A stretch of DNA of 64,000 bases from the NCBI GenBank assembly GCA_038396585.1, contig CP121691.1, positions 1,116,001 to 1,180,000 of the forward strand. Reading direction: 5' to 3'. A model generated the notes under the pieces. It had not been told where the DNA came from, searched no databases, and worked only from the letters and a program-made list of their open reading frames with translations. This stretch comes from Vallitaleaceae bacterium 9-2 (GTDB lineage: Bacteria > Bacillota > Clostridia > Lachnospirales > Vallitaleaceae). This document shows, piece by piece, positions 1 through 9,748 of this stretch (position 1 is the stretch's first letter; every line of letters starts with the position of its first letter). A program made the position numbers and the translations under genes.

Positions 1-521
1 ATGGTGACTACAATACAATGACGACACTGTTTAAAGAAGGGCGCGCGCATTCAACTATTGGCGGACCATGGTTAATTCCGGATCTTGTTGAAAATGGTAT
101 TGATATAGGGATAGCTCCTATGCCTATTGTAAATGCAACATCAAAAGCGATTAGTCCCTTTGCCGGTATTCAGGGTATTTGTGTGTTAAAAGAGGCGGAA
201 AACAAAAAGGAAGCAGTGACGAAAGTACTTGAGCAACTATCGAAGCCGGATATAGGTATCAATTTGGCAAAAACCATTGGTTCAGCACCTGTTAACAACA
301 AATGCTACGACGATGATGCTGTTAAGAATAATGAAATTGTGATGACGCTTAAAGAAGCTTCTGCAACAGCTGTTCCAATGCCTAATGTGCCGGAAATGGA
401 TGTTATGTGGGCGATAACTGAGAACTTGTTGTCCAGTGTAAACAAAGGGGATAAAGATCCGGTCATTGCTTCAGATGAAGCGCAGAAAAAGGCGTTGGAA
501 CAGATTGAAGCCATGAAATAG
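1..521 (+). CDS. Sugar ABC transporter substrate-binding protein (maltodextrin type), C-terminal part
   Basis: This is the C-terminal portion of an extracellular solute-binding protein; the reading frame is open to the window edge, so the start and signal peptide lie upstream. Residues such as GGPWLIPDLVENGIDIGIAPMP and the later PMPNVPEMDVMW stretch are typical of the MalE/maltodextrin-binding family, in which the C-terminal lobe closes over a linear sugar. It is followed by MalF- and MalG-like permeases and a GH13 amylase, which supports an alpha-glucan oligosaccharide as ligand. The family call is firm; the exact ligand is inferred from the neighbours. Confidence 0.85.
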   Translation, partial: GDYNTMTTLFKEGRAHSTIGGPWLIPDLVENGIDIGIAPMPIVNATSKAISPFAGIQGICVLKEAENKKEAVTKVLEQLSKPDIGINLAKTIGSAPVNNKCYDDDAVKNNEIVMTLKEASATAVPMPNVPEMDVMWAITENLLSSVNKGDKDPVIASDEAQKKALEQIEAMK

Positions 522-524
522 ACG

Positions 525-551
525 ACAGAAGGGGGAGTCCCCTTCTTCTGT
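525..551 (+). other. Intergenic stem-loop between binding protein and permease
   Basis: ACAGAAGGGG can pair with CCCC and TTCTGT across a three-base bulge. There is no long T tract after it, so it is more likely an RNA-processing, stabilising or leaky attenuating hairpin than a full terminator. Hairpins here commonly give more binding protein than permease. Confidence 0.5.
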
Positions 552-593
552 ATAATAACTTGAGAAGAAGTGACGTTAAGGCAGGTGCACAAG

Positions 594-1496
594 ATGAAAA
601 AAAGAGGTTATAAAAAATTCATTCCATATATATATTCTTTGCCTGGGTTGATATTTATAGGTTTAATGATTGTCTTTCCCATTCTTTATACAGGATATAT
701 TTCTTTAACGAATATGAATGTGTATCATTGGTTTGATTTTCATATTATCGGGTTTCAAAATTATAAGAAGGCGCTTTTTGTGCTAGATACAGGATTTCTC
801 GCAGCATTTGGTCGAACGATTGTATGGACGGCAGTCAATATGATGTTGCAGATGATTATTGCTTTTTTGATTGCGAGCTTGTTAAATGTAGAAGGTCTTA
901 AATTAAAGGGAATGTATAAGACGATACTTATGTTTCCATGGGCGATGCCTGGATATATATCGATTCTTTTGTGGAAAATGGGAATGTTTAATACAGAATT
1001 TGGGTTGTTAAACAACTGGTTAAATCGTTTAGGGTTTTCGGATGTGCATTGGCTAAATAGCGACCATATAGCCTTTGGGTCTTCGGTTGTGGTTAATTTG
1101 TGGCTGGCGTTACCGTTTATGATTATGATTATTGATGGAGCGCTGCAAAGTATTGATAAAACATACTATGAGAGTGCAACTATCGAAGGTGCGGGATATT
1201 TTGTTCAAGTAAGGCAAATAACGCTTCCTTTGTTAAAGCCCATCATAGCGCCGGCGGTTATCATTACTATGTTTACTACGTTTAAACAGTTTGATATTAT
1301 CTATCTGCTAACACAACAGCAAGGTTCGAAGACGGGAGCGGATATTCATACAGTCATTACATATACATATGAAAAAGCTTTTGTTACTAACAATTATGGA
1401 TACAGTTCAGCCATATCCATCATTATCTTTATGATTTTGATTATATTTTCATTGGCTATTCGAGGTGGAAAAAAAGGAGGAGATGTAGATGCGTAG
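594..1496 (+). CDS. Sugar ABC transporter permease, MalF-like
   Basis: Integral membrane subunit of a carbohydrate ABC importer (binding-protein-dependent transport inner membrane component), about 300 residues with about six hydrophobic segments beginning at the IPYIYSLPGLIFIGLMIVFP stretch. The cytoplasmic EAA loop that docks the ATPase is seen as ESATIEGAGYF followed by ITLPLLKPII. I chose the ATG preceded by AAGGCAGG; a GTG 24 bases upstream in the same frame is possible but has a poorer site. It overlaps the next permease by 8 bases, so the two are translationally coupled. No ATPase gene is present; a shared MsmX/MalK-type ATPase encoded elsewhere is likely. Confidence 0.9.
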   Translation: MKKRGYKKFIPYIYSLPGLIFIGLMIVFPILYTGYISLTNMNVYHWFDFHIIGFQNYKKALFVLDTGFLAAFGRTIVWTAVNMMLQMIIAFLIASLLNVEGLKLKGMYKTILMFPWAMPGYISILLWKMGMFNTEFGLLNNWLNRLGFSDVHWLNSDHIAFGSSVVVNLWLALPFMIMIIDGALQSIDKTYYESATIEGAGYFVQVRQITLPLLKPIIAPAVIITMFTTFKQFDIIYLLTQQQGSKTGADIHTVITYTYEKAFVTNNYGYSSAISIIIFMILIIFSLAIRGGKKGGDVDA

Positions 1497-2331
1497 AAGA
1501 ACAAAGCTTAAAGTCAAGTTGGGCTTACTTAATCTGTTTTTTGTTGTAGCCTGTTCGCTGTGCCTTATACCTATTCTTTATACTTTGTCTGTGTCCCTAA
1601 GTGGAACAAATAATATATTGAGTGGATCATTTTCTTTTATTCCCAAGACGTTTACATTGGACAATTATAAGGCGGTTATATTTAATGAACCCTATCTTTT
1701 GTGGTTAAAAAATACATTAATATTAGTTAGTGCAACGGTTACGTTATCTTTAGCTGTAGCTATTCCAGCGGCTTATGCGTTCTCTCGATTTAGATTTATT
1801 GGAAGAAAAACGATTTTGTATATATTGATTTTGTTAAATGCCTTTCCGTCAATTTTATCTATGTTTGCCATATATCGTATATTGATGCCAATCAAGTTGG
1901 TGAATTCTTATCTTGGATTAATCTTGATATATGTTGGAACGATGGCGATATTTGGTCTTTGGAATATGAAAGGGTATTTTGATACGATTCCTATAGAGAT
2001 TGAGGAGGCAGGGAAAATAGATGGTGCAAACGATTTTCAACTAGTGACAAAGTTGATTTTGCCATTAGCCAAACCATCAATAATTGTTACAGCGGTGATG
2101 ATCATTATTTTTGTATGGAATGAGTACATATTTGCAGTTACGTTTATGACGGGAGCGCAGAAGTATACCTTGGCTGCCGGATTATATGCGCTTCAAGCAA
2201 CCCAATATACACGTAACTGGCCTGTTTTTTCTGCGGCATCGTTGTTGACAACTATTCCTATACTTATTATTTTTTTGATGATACAGAGAAATATGGTTTC
2301 GGGACTTACAGCAGGTGGCGTCAAAGGATGA
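1489..2331 (+). CDS. Sugar ABC transporter permease, MalG-like
   Basis: Second membrane subunit of the same importer, 280 residues with an N-terminal anchor and about six membrane segments. The EAA loop appears as EIEEAGKIDGANDF followed by LILPLAKPS, and the C-terminus ends GLTAGGVKG, a typical MalG-type tail. A strong AAAGGAGG site lies inside the end of the upstream gene, and the start overlaps it by 8 bases. It forms the channel with the MalF-like subunit. Family call firm; maltodextrin specificity is inferred from the amylase that follows 23 bases later. Confidence 0.9.
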   Translation: MRRRTKLKVKLGLLNLFFVVACSLCLIPILYTLSVSLSGTNNILSGSFSFIPKTFTLDNYKAVIFNEPYLLWLKNTLILVSATVTLSLAVAIPAAYAFSRFRFIGRKTILYILILLNAFPSILSMFAIYRILMPIKLVNSYLGLILIYVGTMAIFGLWNMKGYFDTIPIEIEEAGKIDGANDFQLVTKLILPLAKPSIIVTAVMIIIFVWNEYIFAVTFMTGAQKYTLAAGLYALQATQYTRNWPVFSAASLLTTIPILIIFLMIQRNMVSGLTAGGVKG

Positions 2332-2354
2332 TATTAATAGAGGAGGATTACTAG

Positions 2355-4091
2355 ATGAATTATGAAGCGGTATTGCATATACCCCTCTCGAATTATGCTC
2401 ATGGCATGGATGAAGAGAATGTTGTGTTTAGACTACGAGCGGCAAGGGGAGATATAAAAAGTTGCAAGTTATATTATGGAGATAGAGCATGTCGGGTCAA
2501 TCCGGTGGTTTTTAGTTGCGAAACTATGACTGTCGTCGCGCAAGATCAGTTATATGATTACTATGAAGTGGTCCTTCGTTCGCCATATACGCGAATTTGC
2601 TACTATTTTGAGTTAAATGATGGTGAAAAAAGTGTGTACTACTATTATGATATGTTCATGAGCACCTTGCCTGTAGAACGCTCGGAGTTTTATCAGTTGC
2701 CTTTTAATCGACGTGAGGATATAGCTACAATTCCGTCGTGGGTGCAAGATGCGGTCGTTTATAATATATTTCCGGATAGTTTTGCTACAGCTAAAGGATA
2801 TATCAGTAATCAAAAAGGTCAAGCCGATTTTTTGCACCATACGACATATAGTATGCGGGGTGGAACGCTAAAAGGCATAAAAGAAAACATACCGTATTTT
2901 AAGGATTTAGGTGTTAATTGTATTTATATGAATCCGATTTTTGTGGCTGGAGAGTGGCACAAATATGATGTAATTGATTACTATAACATTGATCCGTGTT
3001 TTGGCAGTAACGAAGACTTTAAAGAATTAGTTGATGCTTGTCATGATGAAGGTATAAAAGTAATTATTGATGGAGTGTTTAATCACTGCGGGTGGAATTT
3101 CTTTGCTTTTGAGGATGTGTTAAAAAAAGGTGAAGCATCTCGCTACAAAGAGTGGTTTTATGGATTGAAGTTTCCTGTGGAGTATCCGGATAATCAAGAA
3201 GATATACCGACATATGATTGTTTTGCATATGAGCGTAAAATGCCAAAAATGAATACCTCTAATGCAGAAGTTATGGAATATTTTTTAGATGTATGCAAAT
3301 ACTGGACCCAAGATTATGGAATTGATGGATGGCGGTTGGATGTGGCGAGTGAAGTTGATGATGCATTCTGGCGTGCATTTCGAAAGGTGGTCAAAGCAAT
3401 TAATCCGGAGTGTTTTATCATAGGGGAAGTGTGGGAATCAGCCCAACATTGGCTTATGGGAGACCAATTTGACTCTTCAATGAACTATGACATGCGTAAA
3501 AATTGCCGCGATTTTTTTGCCGTTGATGCACTAGATAGCTATCAATTTGATGGCAGGGTGACAGCAATGATAATGCGCTATAATAAGCGTATAGCACATG
3601 GGCAGTTAAACTTGCTGGATAGCCATGATGTGCCGAGATTTTTATCGATATGCCAAGAGGATATGCATCGATTAAAATTGTCGGTAATCTTCCAGATGAC
3701 ATTCTTAGGTGTCCCTATGGTTTTTTATGGGGATGAGAAAGGTTTGGTTGGAATACAAGAACATGAATATAGAAAACCTATGTGTTGGAAAAGTCAAGAA
3801 GGTATAAAGATATATAAATTTTATCAGGATATCATTAAGTTAAGACGAAGCAAAGATACCTTAAAATACGGAGAATATAGAACAGTTATGGCAAAACAAA
3901 ATAGTGGAGTGTATGTTTTTAAGCGATGCTTTGCTGATGAAGAAACATATGTAGTGCTTAATCGCAGCGAAGAATATATCCCTATTGAACAATGTGTTGG
4001 GAATGCATGTTATACGGTGGATTTGGCAAGTGATGCAGAAGGGAAAGTGGTTGAACCCTGGGGATTTGCCATAGTTAGCAAAGCGTGCTGA
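2355..4091 (+). CDS. GH13 alpha-amylase family enzyme (neopullulanase/cyclomaltodextrinase type)
   Basis: Hydrolyses alpha-1,4 (and possibly alpha-1,6) links in imported maltodextrins. Residues 1-125 look like an N-terminal beta-sandwich (CBM34-like) domain typical of neopullulanases, followed by the TIM barrel. The four GH13 motifs are visible: DGVFNH near residue 238, GWRLDVA near 324 (nucleophile Asp), GEVWE near 357 (acid/base Glu) and DSHDVPR near 420 (transition-state Asp; most relatives have NHD, here SHD). MPKMN is also characteristic. There is no signal peptide, so it acts in the cytosol on oligosaccharides delivered by the transporter. A GGAGG site precedes the ATG. Exact substrate preference within the subfamily cannot be read from sequence. 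Confidence 0.88.
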   Translation: MNYEAVLHIPLSNYAHGMDEENVVFRLRAARGDIKSCKLYYGDRACRVNPVVFSCETMTVVAQDQLYDYYEVVLRSPYTRICYYFELNDGEKSVYYYYDMFMSTLPVERSEFYQLPFNRREDIATIPSWVQDAVVYNIFPDSFATAKGYISNQKGQADFLHHTTYSMRGGTLKGIKENIPYFKDLGVNCIYMNPIFVAGEWHKYDVIDYYNIDPCFGSNEDFKELVDACHDEGIKVIIDGVFNHCGWNFFAFEDVLKKGEASRYKEWFYGLKFPVEYPDNQEDIPTYDCFAYERKMPKMNTSNAEVMEYFLDVCKYWTQDYGIDGWRLDVASEVDDAFWRAFRKVVKAINPECFIIGEVWESAQHWLMGDQFDSSMNYDMRKNCRDFFAVDALDSYQFDGRVTAMIMRYNKRIAHGQLNLLDSHDVPRFLSICQEDMHRLKLSVIFQMTFLGVPMVFYGDEKGLVGIQEHEYRKPMCWKSQEGIKIYKFYQDIIKLRRSKDTLKYGEYRTVMAKQNSGVYVFKRCFADEETYVVLNRSEEYIPIEQCVGNACYTVDLASDAEGKVVEPWGFAIVSKAC

Positions 4092-4112
4092 GTTGTTTTA
4101 TCAAAACACTAT

Positions 4113-4141
4113 TTGACAAGAAGGCGCCTGCTATTTATAAT
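4113..4141 (+). promoter_or_regulatory. Sigma-A-type promoter for tcdA
   Basis: TTGACA and TATAAT separated by exactly 17 bases; a consensus-quality promoter placed 82 bases upstream of the tcdA start. Confidence 0.8.
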
Positions 4142-4177
4142 ATAATGTGTAGAATAACTGATGAATGAATAACAGAC

Positions 4178-4200
4178 TAGCGGATGCAATGCATCCGCTA
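4178..4200 (+). other. Perfect 10-bp hairpin in the tcdA leader
   Basis: TAGCGGATGC, a 3-base loop, then GCATCCGCTA. It lies between the promoter and the ribosome site of tcdA and lacks a proper T tract, so its role (attenuator, mRNA stabiliser, or terminator of the amylase operon) is open. Confidence 0.6.
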
Positions 4201-4222
4201 AGTTTATGTAGGAGATAATAGT

Positions 4223-4978
4223 ATGTTAAATCAATTTTCAAGAACAGAACTTCTGTTGGGAAAAGAAGCGATGGATAAATTAAGTCGCGCACGTGTGGCG
4301 GTTTTTGGTATCGGTGGTGTCGGAGGCAATGCTTGTGAAGCATTGGTTCGCAGTGGCGTAGGAGCATTTGACCTTATTGATGATGATCAGGTGTGCTTGA
4401 CCAACATTAACCGACAGATTATTGCGACGCGAAAAACTGTCGGTCAAGATAAAGTGGAAGTCATGAAAGAACGTATTTTAAGTATAAATCCAAAGGCGGA
4501 TGTGCGAACGTATAAAACTTTCTTTTTGCCCGAAAATGCAGACAGTTTTCCTTTTGAAGAATATGATTATGTGATTGATGCGGTGGATACCGTGACGGCC
4601 AAGCTTGAACTTGTGATGCGAGCAACGGAAAAAGGGGTTCCGATTATTAGTAGCATGGGTGCAGGCAATAAGCTGGATGGAAGTCAGTTTAAGGTTGCGG
4701 ATATATATAAGACCAAAGTATGCCCTTTGGCAAAAGTTATGCGCCGGGAACTAAAAAAACGTGGTGTGAAAAAATTAAAAGTGGTATATTCGGAAGAGCA
4801 ACCGATGCGACCCATTGAAGATATGGCGATTAGCTGTCGGGCGAACTGTATTTGTCCGCCTGGCGCAGAACGTAAGTGTACGGATCGAAGGGACATACCT
4901 GGGAGTGTAGCGTTTGTTCCTCCGATTGTTGGCCTCATTATCGGTGGCGAAGTGATCAAAGATTTAGTATCAAAATAG
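4223..4978 (+). CDS. tcdA: tRNA threonylcarbamoyladenosine dehydratase
   Basis: E1-like ATP-dependent enzyme that cyclises the t6A modification at position 37 of ANN-decoding tRNAs to ct6A. The N-terminal Rossmann nucleotide site is GIGGVGG, preceded by LSRARVAVFG. DDDQVCLTNINRQI is the ThiF/MoeB-family signature, and the C-terminal ISCRANCICPPG plus FVPPIVGLIIGGEVIKDL block is typical of the YgdL/CsdL group. At 251 residues it has the family length. The start is preceded by TAGGAG. It has its own promoter and stands alone, ahead of carD. Family assignment firm. Confidence 0.92.
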   Translation: MLNQFSRTELLLGKEAMDKLSRARVAVFGIGGVGGNACEALVRSGVGAFDLIDDDQVCLTNINRQIIATRKTVGQDKVEVMKERILSINPKADVRTYKTFFLPENADSFPFEEYDYVIDAVDTVTAKLELVMRATEKGVPIISSMGAGNKLDGSQFKVADIYKTKVCPLAKVMRRELKKRGVKKLKVVYSEEQPMRPIEDMAISCRANCICPPGAERKCTDRRDIPGSVAFVPPIVGLIIGGEVIKDLVSK

Positions 4979-4997
4979 TGTATAGGAGCAATAGCGC

Positions 4998-5026
4998 TTA
5001 CATCAAATGTGTTTTTCTGTTATAAT
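4998..5026 (+). promoter_or_regulatory. Promoter for carD
   Basis: TTACAT and TATAAT with a 17-base spacer, about 55 bases before the carD start. Confidence 0.65.
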
Positions 5027-5079
5027 ATAGAGGTGGCGATTTTTAGCTACGTGTGTTTATAAGACAAAGGAGAATTGAA

Positions 5080-5589
5080 ATGTTTGAAGTAGGCGATTAT
5101 ATTATTTATGACAACACAGGTGTCTGTCAGGTGGAATCCATTGGACATTTAGATATGTCCGGCGCATCAGGAAAACGATTATACTATACATTAAAACCGC
5201 AGCATGGTAAGAGTGGTACGATTTATACTCCGGTGGATAATGAAAAAGTGACGATGCGACCTGTGATGAGCAAAGACGAGGCACTAACACTCATCGATGA
5301 AATTCATGACATTGGGACATTAGATTTGTCTGATGAAAAGAAGAGGGAAGTCGAGTATAAAGAGGCGTTTGCAAAATATGATTGTCGCGAATTAGTTAAG
5401 GTGATAAAAACGATTTATTCATTAAAAGAAGATCGTATCGCTGAGGGGAAAAAAGTAACAGCGCTCGACGAAAAATATTATGATATGGCTGAAGAAAAGC
5501 TGTATGGAGAGTTGGCGATACCGCTCCACAAGGATATTGATGAAGTCAAAGCGTATGTCATAGAACATGTAAAACAATACGATATGTAA
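5080..5589 (+). CDS. carD: CarD family transcription regulator (RNA polymerase-binding)
   Basis: A 169-residue protein with an N-terminal CarD/TRCF RNA polymerase-interacting (Tudor-like) domain, seen in MFEVGDYIIYDNTGVCQVESI and the YYTLKP and YTPVDN segments, and a helical C-terminal DNA-contacting domain (KYYDMAEEKLYGELA). Such proteins bind the beta subunit and change promoter open-complex stability. I chose the ATG after AAAGGAGAA rather than an upstream in-frame GTG because the CarD domain begins exactly there. It is flanked by its own promoter and a perfect terminator hairpin, so it is monocistronic. Which genes it controls cannot be read here. Confidence 0.9.
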   Translation: MFEVGDYIIYDNTGVCQVESIGHLDMSGASGKRLYYTLKPQHGKSGTIYTPVDNEKVTMRPVMSKDEALTLIDEIHDIGTLDLSDEKKREVEYKEAFAKYDCRELVKVIKTIYSLKEDRIAEGKKVTALDEKYYDMAEEKLYGELAIPLHKDIDEVKAYVIEHVKQYDM

Positions 5590-5590
5590 A

Positions 5591-5633
5591 TAAAACTCGC
5601 TTCGCTCAACGATCTTGAGCGAAGCGAGTTTTA
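5591..5633 (+). terminator. Perfect 19-bp terminator hairpin after carD
   Basis: TAAAACTCGCTTCGCTCAA pairs base for base with the sequence ending in GCGAGTTTTA across a 5-base loop. The flanking A and T runs make it usable in both directions, although no minus-strand gene ends here. Confidence 0.85.
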
Positions 5634-5647
5634 GAATAGGAAGGACT

Positions 5648-8473
5648 ATGGAAAAACAAACATATATAGAAATTAAAGGTGCGAGAGTACATAATTTAAA
5701 ACATATAGATTTGAAGATTCCAAGAGAACAATTGGTGGTCATTACCGGATTAAGTGGATCGGGGAAATCTTCCTTGGCGTTTGATACAATCTATGCGGAT
5801 GGACAGAGAAAATATATGGAGTCTCTGTCTTCTTATGCAAGGCAGTTTTTGGGGCAGATGGATAAACCGGAAGTGGACAGTATTGAAGGCTTGTCCCCTG
5901 CAATATCCATTGCACAAAAAGCCACCAATCATAACCCGCGTTCCACTGTAGGGACGGTAACAGAAATCTATGATTATTTGCGACTGCTTTTTGCGCGTAT
6001 TGGATTACCTCATTGTCCGGAATGTGGCAAACCTATTCAACGTCAGACGATAGATCAAATGGTAGAACGTATTATGGGGCTGGAGGTCAAGAGTAAAATT
6101 AACATTTTAGCTCCGGTCGTTCGACAGCGAAAAGGTCAGCATGAAAAAGTGCTACAACAGGCTAGAAAAAGCGGCTATGTTCGAGTGATGATTGATGGGC
6201 ATATGTATGGTCTTGATGAAGAAATTGTGCTGGACAAAAATAAGAAGCATGATATTTTGGTTGTTATTGATCGGCTTGTTATCAAGCCAGGAATTGAAAG
6301 TCGATTGACCGACTCTTTGGAGCAGACCATGCGCTTGACAGAAGGGATTGTTGAGGTTGATGTGATTGATGGCGAGCGCTTTATCTTGAGTAGCCACTTT
6401 GCCTGTCCGGACTGTCATATAAGCCTTGCGGAAATTGAGCCTGTGCATTTTTCGTTTAATAACGCTTTGGGAGCGTGTCCTCACTGTGAAGGGATAGGTT
6501 ATGAGATGGCCTTTGATGAAGCGTTGATGATTCCAGACCCATCTCTAAGTATCACTGAAGGAGCGATTCAGGTTTATAGTTGGCAATCAAGCAAGGATAA
6601 GGGAAGTTTTACACGGGCGTTGTTAGAGGAGTTATCCAAGAAATTTGATTTTCGACTAGATGTCCCTTTTGAATCCTATCCAAAGAAAATTCATGATATC
6701 CTTATCTATGGAACTGACGTGGAAGTGACCGTGTCTTATAATGGACGTTATGGACCAGGGGTCTATGACATTGCTTTTGATGGATTAATTAAAAATGTTG
6801 AACAGCGTTATCATCGGACTGGCGGTGCAGCCTCAAAAGCTGAGTTTGAATCCTTTATGCGAATTACTCCCTGTCAAGTCTGTCAAGGCAAGCGTTTGAA
6901 TAAGCAGGCGCTAGCAGTGACCGTTGCGGATAAGAATATTGATGCTATCGTTAATATGTCCATCAAAGAACTGATTCCTTTTTTTGATGTACTCTCCTTA
7001 TCAGCTCATGATCAAGCTATAGCTGAGAGAATTCTTAAAGAGATTAAAGAGCGAATTCGTTTTTTGGACAATGTCGGACTAGATTATCTTACCCTAGACC
7101 GAGGGGCATCGACTTTATCCGGTGGGGAAGCCCAGCGTATCCGTTTGGCGACCCAAATTGGTTCAGGCCTGGTAGGGGTATCTTATATACTGGATGAGCC
7201 AAGTATTGGGTTGCATCAGCGTGATAACGACAAGCTCATCGCTACCCTTCATCACCTACGCGACCTTGGCAATACAGTGATTGTGGTGGAGCATGATGAA
7301 GATACCATTAAGGCGGCTGATCATATTATTGATATCGGTCCGGGGGCTGGCGAACATGGAGGGCGAATTATTGCTCAAGGCTCTTATGAAGAGATTTTAG
7401 CTCATGATCAATCCGTTACAGGCAAGTACCTTCGAGGAATATATAAAATTCCGGTGCCAAATATACGACGTCAACCGGCAGGGACCTTGATGGTCTATGA
7501 TGCCCATGAGAATAATCTAAAACATGTGGATGTGGAGATTCCTTTAGGGGTCTTTACCTGTGTGACTGGTGTGTCCGGTTCGGGAAAAAGTTCATTGGTC
7601 AATGAAATACTCTATAAAGCCTTGGCGAAAAAGTTGAATCGAGCCCGTACTATTGCCGGAAAACACGGACGCATCGAAGGGGAAGATCAATTGGATAAGA
7701 TTATCGATATTGATCAAAGTCCAATTGGGCGAACACCGCGTTCCAACCCAGCAACCTACATCGGAGTCTTTGATATGATTCGTGACTTGTTCGCCTCGAC
7801 TCAAGAGGCGAAGATGCGAGGGTATAAGAAGGGGCGATTTAGCTTTAATGTTAAGGGCGGGCGCTGTGAGGCTTGTTCAGGCGACGGAATTATCAAGGTT
7901 GAGATGCACTTTTTGCCGGATGTTTATGTCCCTTGTGAAGTATGCAAAGGAAAGCGTTATAATCGGGAAACCCTAGAGGTTAAGTATAAAGGCAGAACTA
8001 TTCATGATATCTTGGAGATGACTGTGGAAGAAGGGCTGACCTTCTTTGAAAATATACCGAGAATTCTAAAAAAAATCCAAACCCTTAATGATGTGGGACT
8101 GGGCTATATTCGCTTAGGCCAACCGTCCAACACCCTCTCTGGAGGAGAAGCCCAGCGTATTAAGTTAGCGTCGGAGCTAAGCAAGCGAAGTACCGGTAAG
8201 ACCATTTATATACTGGATGAACCTACGACGGGATTGCATTTTGAAGATATCAAAAAGCTTGTCATCATCTTGCAACAACTGGTGAATGAAGGCAATACGG
8301 TACTTGTGATTGAACACAATATGGACGTCATCAAAAATGCTGACCATATCATCGATATCGGTCCTGAAGGAGGCGATGGTGGTGGAACCATTGTGGCAAC
8401 AGGAAGCCCGGAACAAATCGCGCAAGTAAAAACGTCCTATACAGGCCAGTATTTGGGGCGATATTTAAATTAA
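5648..8473 (+). CDS. uvrA: UvrABC excinuclease subunit A
   Basis: DNA damage-recognition ATPase of nucleotide excision repair; dimerises and loads UvrB at lesions. Two ABC ATPase halves are visible: Walker [10 protein letters not shown] near residue 33 and GVSGSGKSS near 640, with LSGGEAQR signatures near 491 and 832. Zinc-binding CxxC pairs occur near 123 (CPECGKPI) with CPHCEG later, and the C-terminal zinc finger is CEACSGDG with [10 protein letters not shown]. At 941 residues it is full length. The ATG follows AGGAAGG, just after the carD terminator; an upstream in-frame start lies inside that hairpin and is unlikely. uvrB and uvrC are not nearby. Confidence 0.97.
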   Translation: MEKQTYIEIKGARVHNLKHIDLKIPREQLVVITGLSGSGKSSLAFDTIYADGQRKYMESLSSYARQFLGQMDKPEVDSIEGLSPAISIAQKATNHNPRSTVGTVTEIYDYLRLLFARIGLPHCPECGKPIQRQTIDQMVERIMGLEVKSKINILAPVVRQRKGQHEKVLQQARKSGYVRVMIDGHMYGLDEEIVLDKNKKHDILVVIDRLVIKPGIESRLTDSLEQTMRLTEGIVEVDVIDGERFILSSHFACPDCHISLAEIEPVHFSFNNALGACPHCEGIGYEMAFDEALMIPDPSLSITEGAIQVYSWQSSKDKGSFTRALLEELSKKFDFRLDVPFESYPKKIHDILIYGTDVEVTVSYNGRYGPGVYDIAFDGLIKNVEQRYHRTGGAASKAEFESFMRITPCQVCQGKRLNKQALAVTVADKNIDAIVNMSIKELIPFFDVLSLSAHDQAIAERILKEIKERIRFLDNVGLDYLTLDRGASTLSGGEAQRIRLATQIGSGLVGVSYILDEPSIGLHQRDNDKLIATLHHLRDLGNTVIVVEHDEDTIKAADHIIDIGPGAGEHGGRIIAQGSYEEILAHDQSVTGKYLRGIYKIPVPNIRRQPAGTLMVYDAHENNLKHVDVEIPLGVFTCVTGVSGSGKSSLVNEILYKALAKKLNRARTIAGKHGRIEGEDQLDKIIDIDQSPIGRTPRSNPATYIGVFDMIRDLFASTQEAKMRGYKKGRFSFNVKGGRCEACSGDGIIKVEMHFLPDVYVPCEVCKGKRYNRETLEVKYKGRTIHDILEMTVEEGLTFFENIPRILKKIQTLNDVGLGYIRLGQPSNTLSGGEAQRIKLASELSKRSTGKTIYILDEPTTGLHFEDIKKLVIILQQLVNEGNTVLVIEHNMDVIKNADHIIDIGPEGGDGGGTIVATGSPEQIAQVKTSYTGQYLGRYLN

Positions 8474-8481
8474 GTAAACTA

Positions 8482-8510
8482 TTGACCTAAAAAATAAAAT
8501 GTGATACTGT
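8482..8510 (+). promoter_or_regulatory. Promoter and candidate operator of the first LacI-type gene
   Basis: TTGACC and TACTGT with a 17-base spacer. The block TTGACCTAA...GTGATAC is closely repeated in the promoter of the isomerase operon about 1.2 kb downstream, and AAATTAAGTAAAC lies just upstream (8467-8479), also repeated there. This suggests autoregulation with a shared operator. Confidence 0.6.
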
Positions 8511-8552
8511 TTCTATAGATGAATGAACAATAATAGAGAAAAGAGGAACAGT

Positions 8553-9584
8553 ATGAAAGTTAAGCTTAGTGATATTGCTAACGAAATGGGAGTATCAATA
8601 GCAGCTGTTTCCATGGCGCTGAATAATAAAGGCGGTATTGGGGAAGAGACACGTGAAGAGATTTTAAAAACGGCTGAGCGTATGGGATATAAAGCGAGAA
8701 AAGCTTCGAAACCTGCCTCAGAAACAAAGGAGCCACGATTTATAAAGCTGCTAAGAATCAAAAAGCATGGTATGGTCGTTATGGAAACTGAATTTTTTGC
8801 AGCGGTTATTCAAGGCATTGAGAATCAATGTCGTAAGATGGGATATCAGTTGCTTATAGCTAATGTAACCCTTAGTGATGATGCGCCCCAGCAAATTGCA
8901 GAGGAGTATCATGATGATGTTGATGGTATGATATCTTTGTGTACGGAATTAGACGAAGAAGATATTCGCCCTTTGATGCAAATCAGGTGTCCGCAGGTGG
9001 TTATTGATCGAAAGTTTGTATGGAATGTCAACACGGTACTTATGAATAATCAAAAAGGAACGCGCCAAGCGGTTGAGTATCTATATCAAAAAGGACACAC
9101 AGAGATTGGTTATCTAAAGAGTAATACACCAATTTATAATTTTAAGAGTCGGTTTAAAAGTTACTTAGAATCGATTGAACGCTTAGAACTTCAATGTCAA
9201 GAACAGTATGTTATAGAGCTTGACCCAAGTATTGAAGGAGCTTATCAGCATATGAAAGCTTTTTTGAAAACCCCGGCGGGGCGAAAGCTCCCTACGGCTT
9301 TTGTAGCAGATAATGATAATATTGCTCTTGGGGTAATGAATGCGCTTAAAGAAAGTGGCATACGCATACCTGAGCAAGTATCTTTGATTGGCGTGGATGA
9401 TATGCCTTTTTGTAAAATTGTTGACCCGCCATTGACTACAATTAAAGTGTATAAGGAAGAAATAGGGCGCCAAGCAGTCAAGATGCTTGTAGAAGAAATT
9501 GTTGGCGATAGTGAGTGTACCAAAAAGATGGAAGTGGATACAGTATTGGTGGAAAGAAGTAGTGTAAAGGTCTTAACAGAATAA
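8553..9584 (+). CDS. LacI family sugar-responsive repressor (regulator 1)
   Basis: A 343-residue LacI/GalR-type regulator. The helix-turn-helix and hinge occupy residues 3-50 (KLSDIANEMGVSIAAVSMALNNKGG), followed by a periplasmic-binding-protein-like effector domain with the usual PTAFVADNDNIALG and LIGVDDMPF...PPLTTI motifs. I chose the ATG after AGAGGAAC because the DNA-binding domain starts directly there; an in-frame ATG 30 bases upstream has no site. It sits immediately before the isomerase-transketolase-kinase operon with matching promoter elements, so it probably controls that operon. The effector is not known. Confidence 0.9.
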   Translation: MKVKLSDIANEMGVSIAAVSMALNNKGGIGEETREEILKTAERMGYKARKASKPASETKEPRFIKLLRIKKHGMVVMETEFFAAVIQGIENQCRKMGYQLLIANVTLSDDAPQQIAEEYHDDVDGMISLCTELDEEDIRPLMQIRCPQVVIDRKFVWNVNTVLMNNQKGTRQAVEYLYQKGHTEIGYLKSNTPIYNFKSRFKSYLESIERLELQCQEQYVIELDPSIEGAYQHMKAFLKTPAGRKLPTAFVADNDNIALGVMNALKESGIRIPEQVSLIGVDDMPFCKIVDPPLTTIKVYKEEIGRQAVKMLVEEIVGDSECTKKMEVDTVLVERSSVKVLTE

Positions 9585-9603
9585 CGAAGCGTTGATTGTG
9601 ACG

Positions 9604-9636
9604 ATGCAGTTCTCAATATGAGAGCTGCATTTTTTT
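9604..9636 (+). terminator. Terminator after LacI-type regulator 1
   Basis: ATGCAGTTCTC and GAGAGCTGCAT form an 11-bp stem (one G-T pair) with a 5-base loop and a run of seven T. Confidence 0.85.
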
Positions 9637-9647
9637 AAATCAATAAC

Positions 9648-9717
9648 TTAAATTAACTTAAAATATTGACCTAATACTGAAACGGTGATACAATTAACAC
9701 ATAAAATTAAGTAAAAC
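9648..9717 (+). promoter_or_regulatory. Promoter and operator region of the isomerase operon
   Basis: TTGACC (9666-9671) and TACAAT (9689-9694) with a 17-base spacer. It is flanked upstream by TTAAATTAACTTAA (9648-9661) and downstream by AAATTAAGTAAAAC (9704-9717). The first motif recurs exactly before the ABC transporter binding protein at 19127; the second recurs before regulator 1. Confidence 0.65.
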
Positions 9718-9748
9718 ATTAAAGAGTTATAGAAATGGAGGACAAAAG

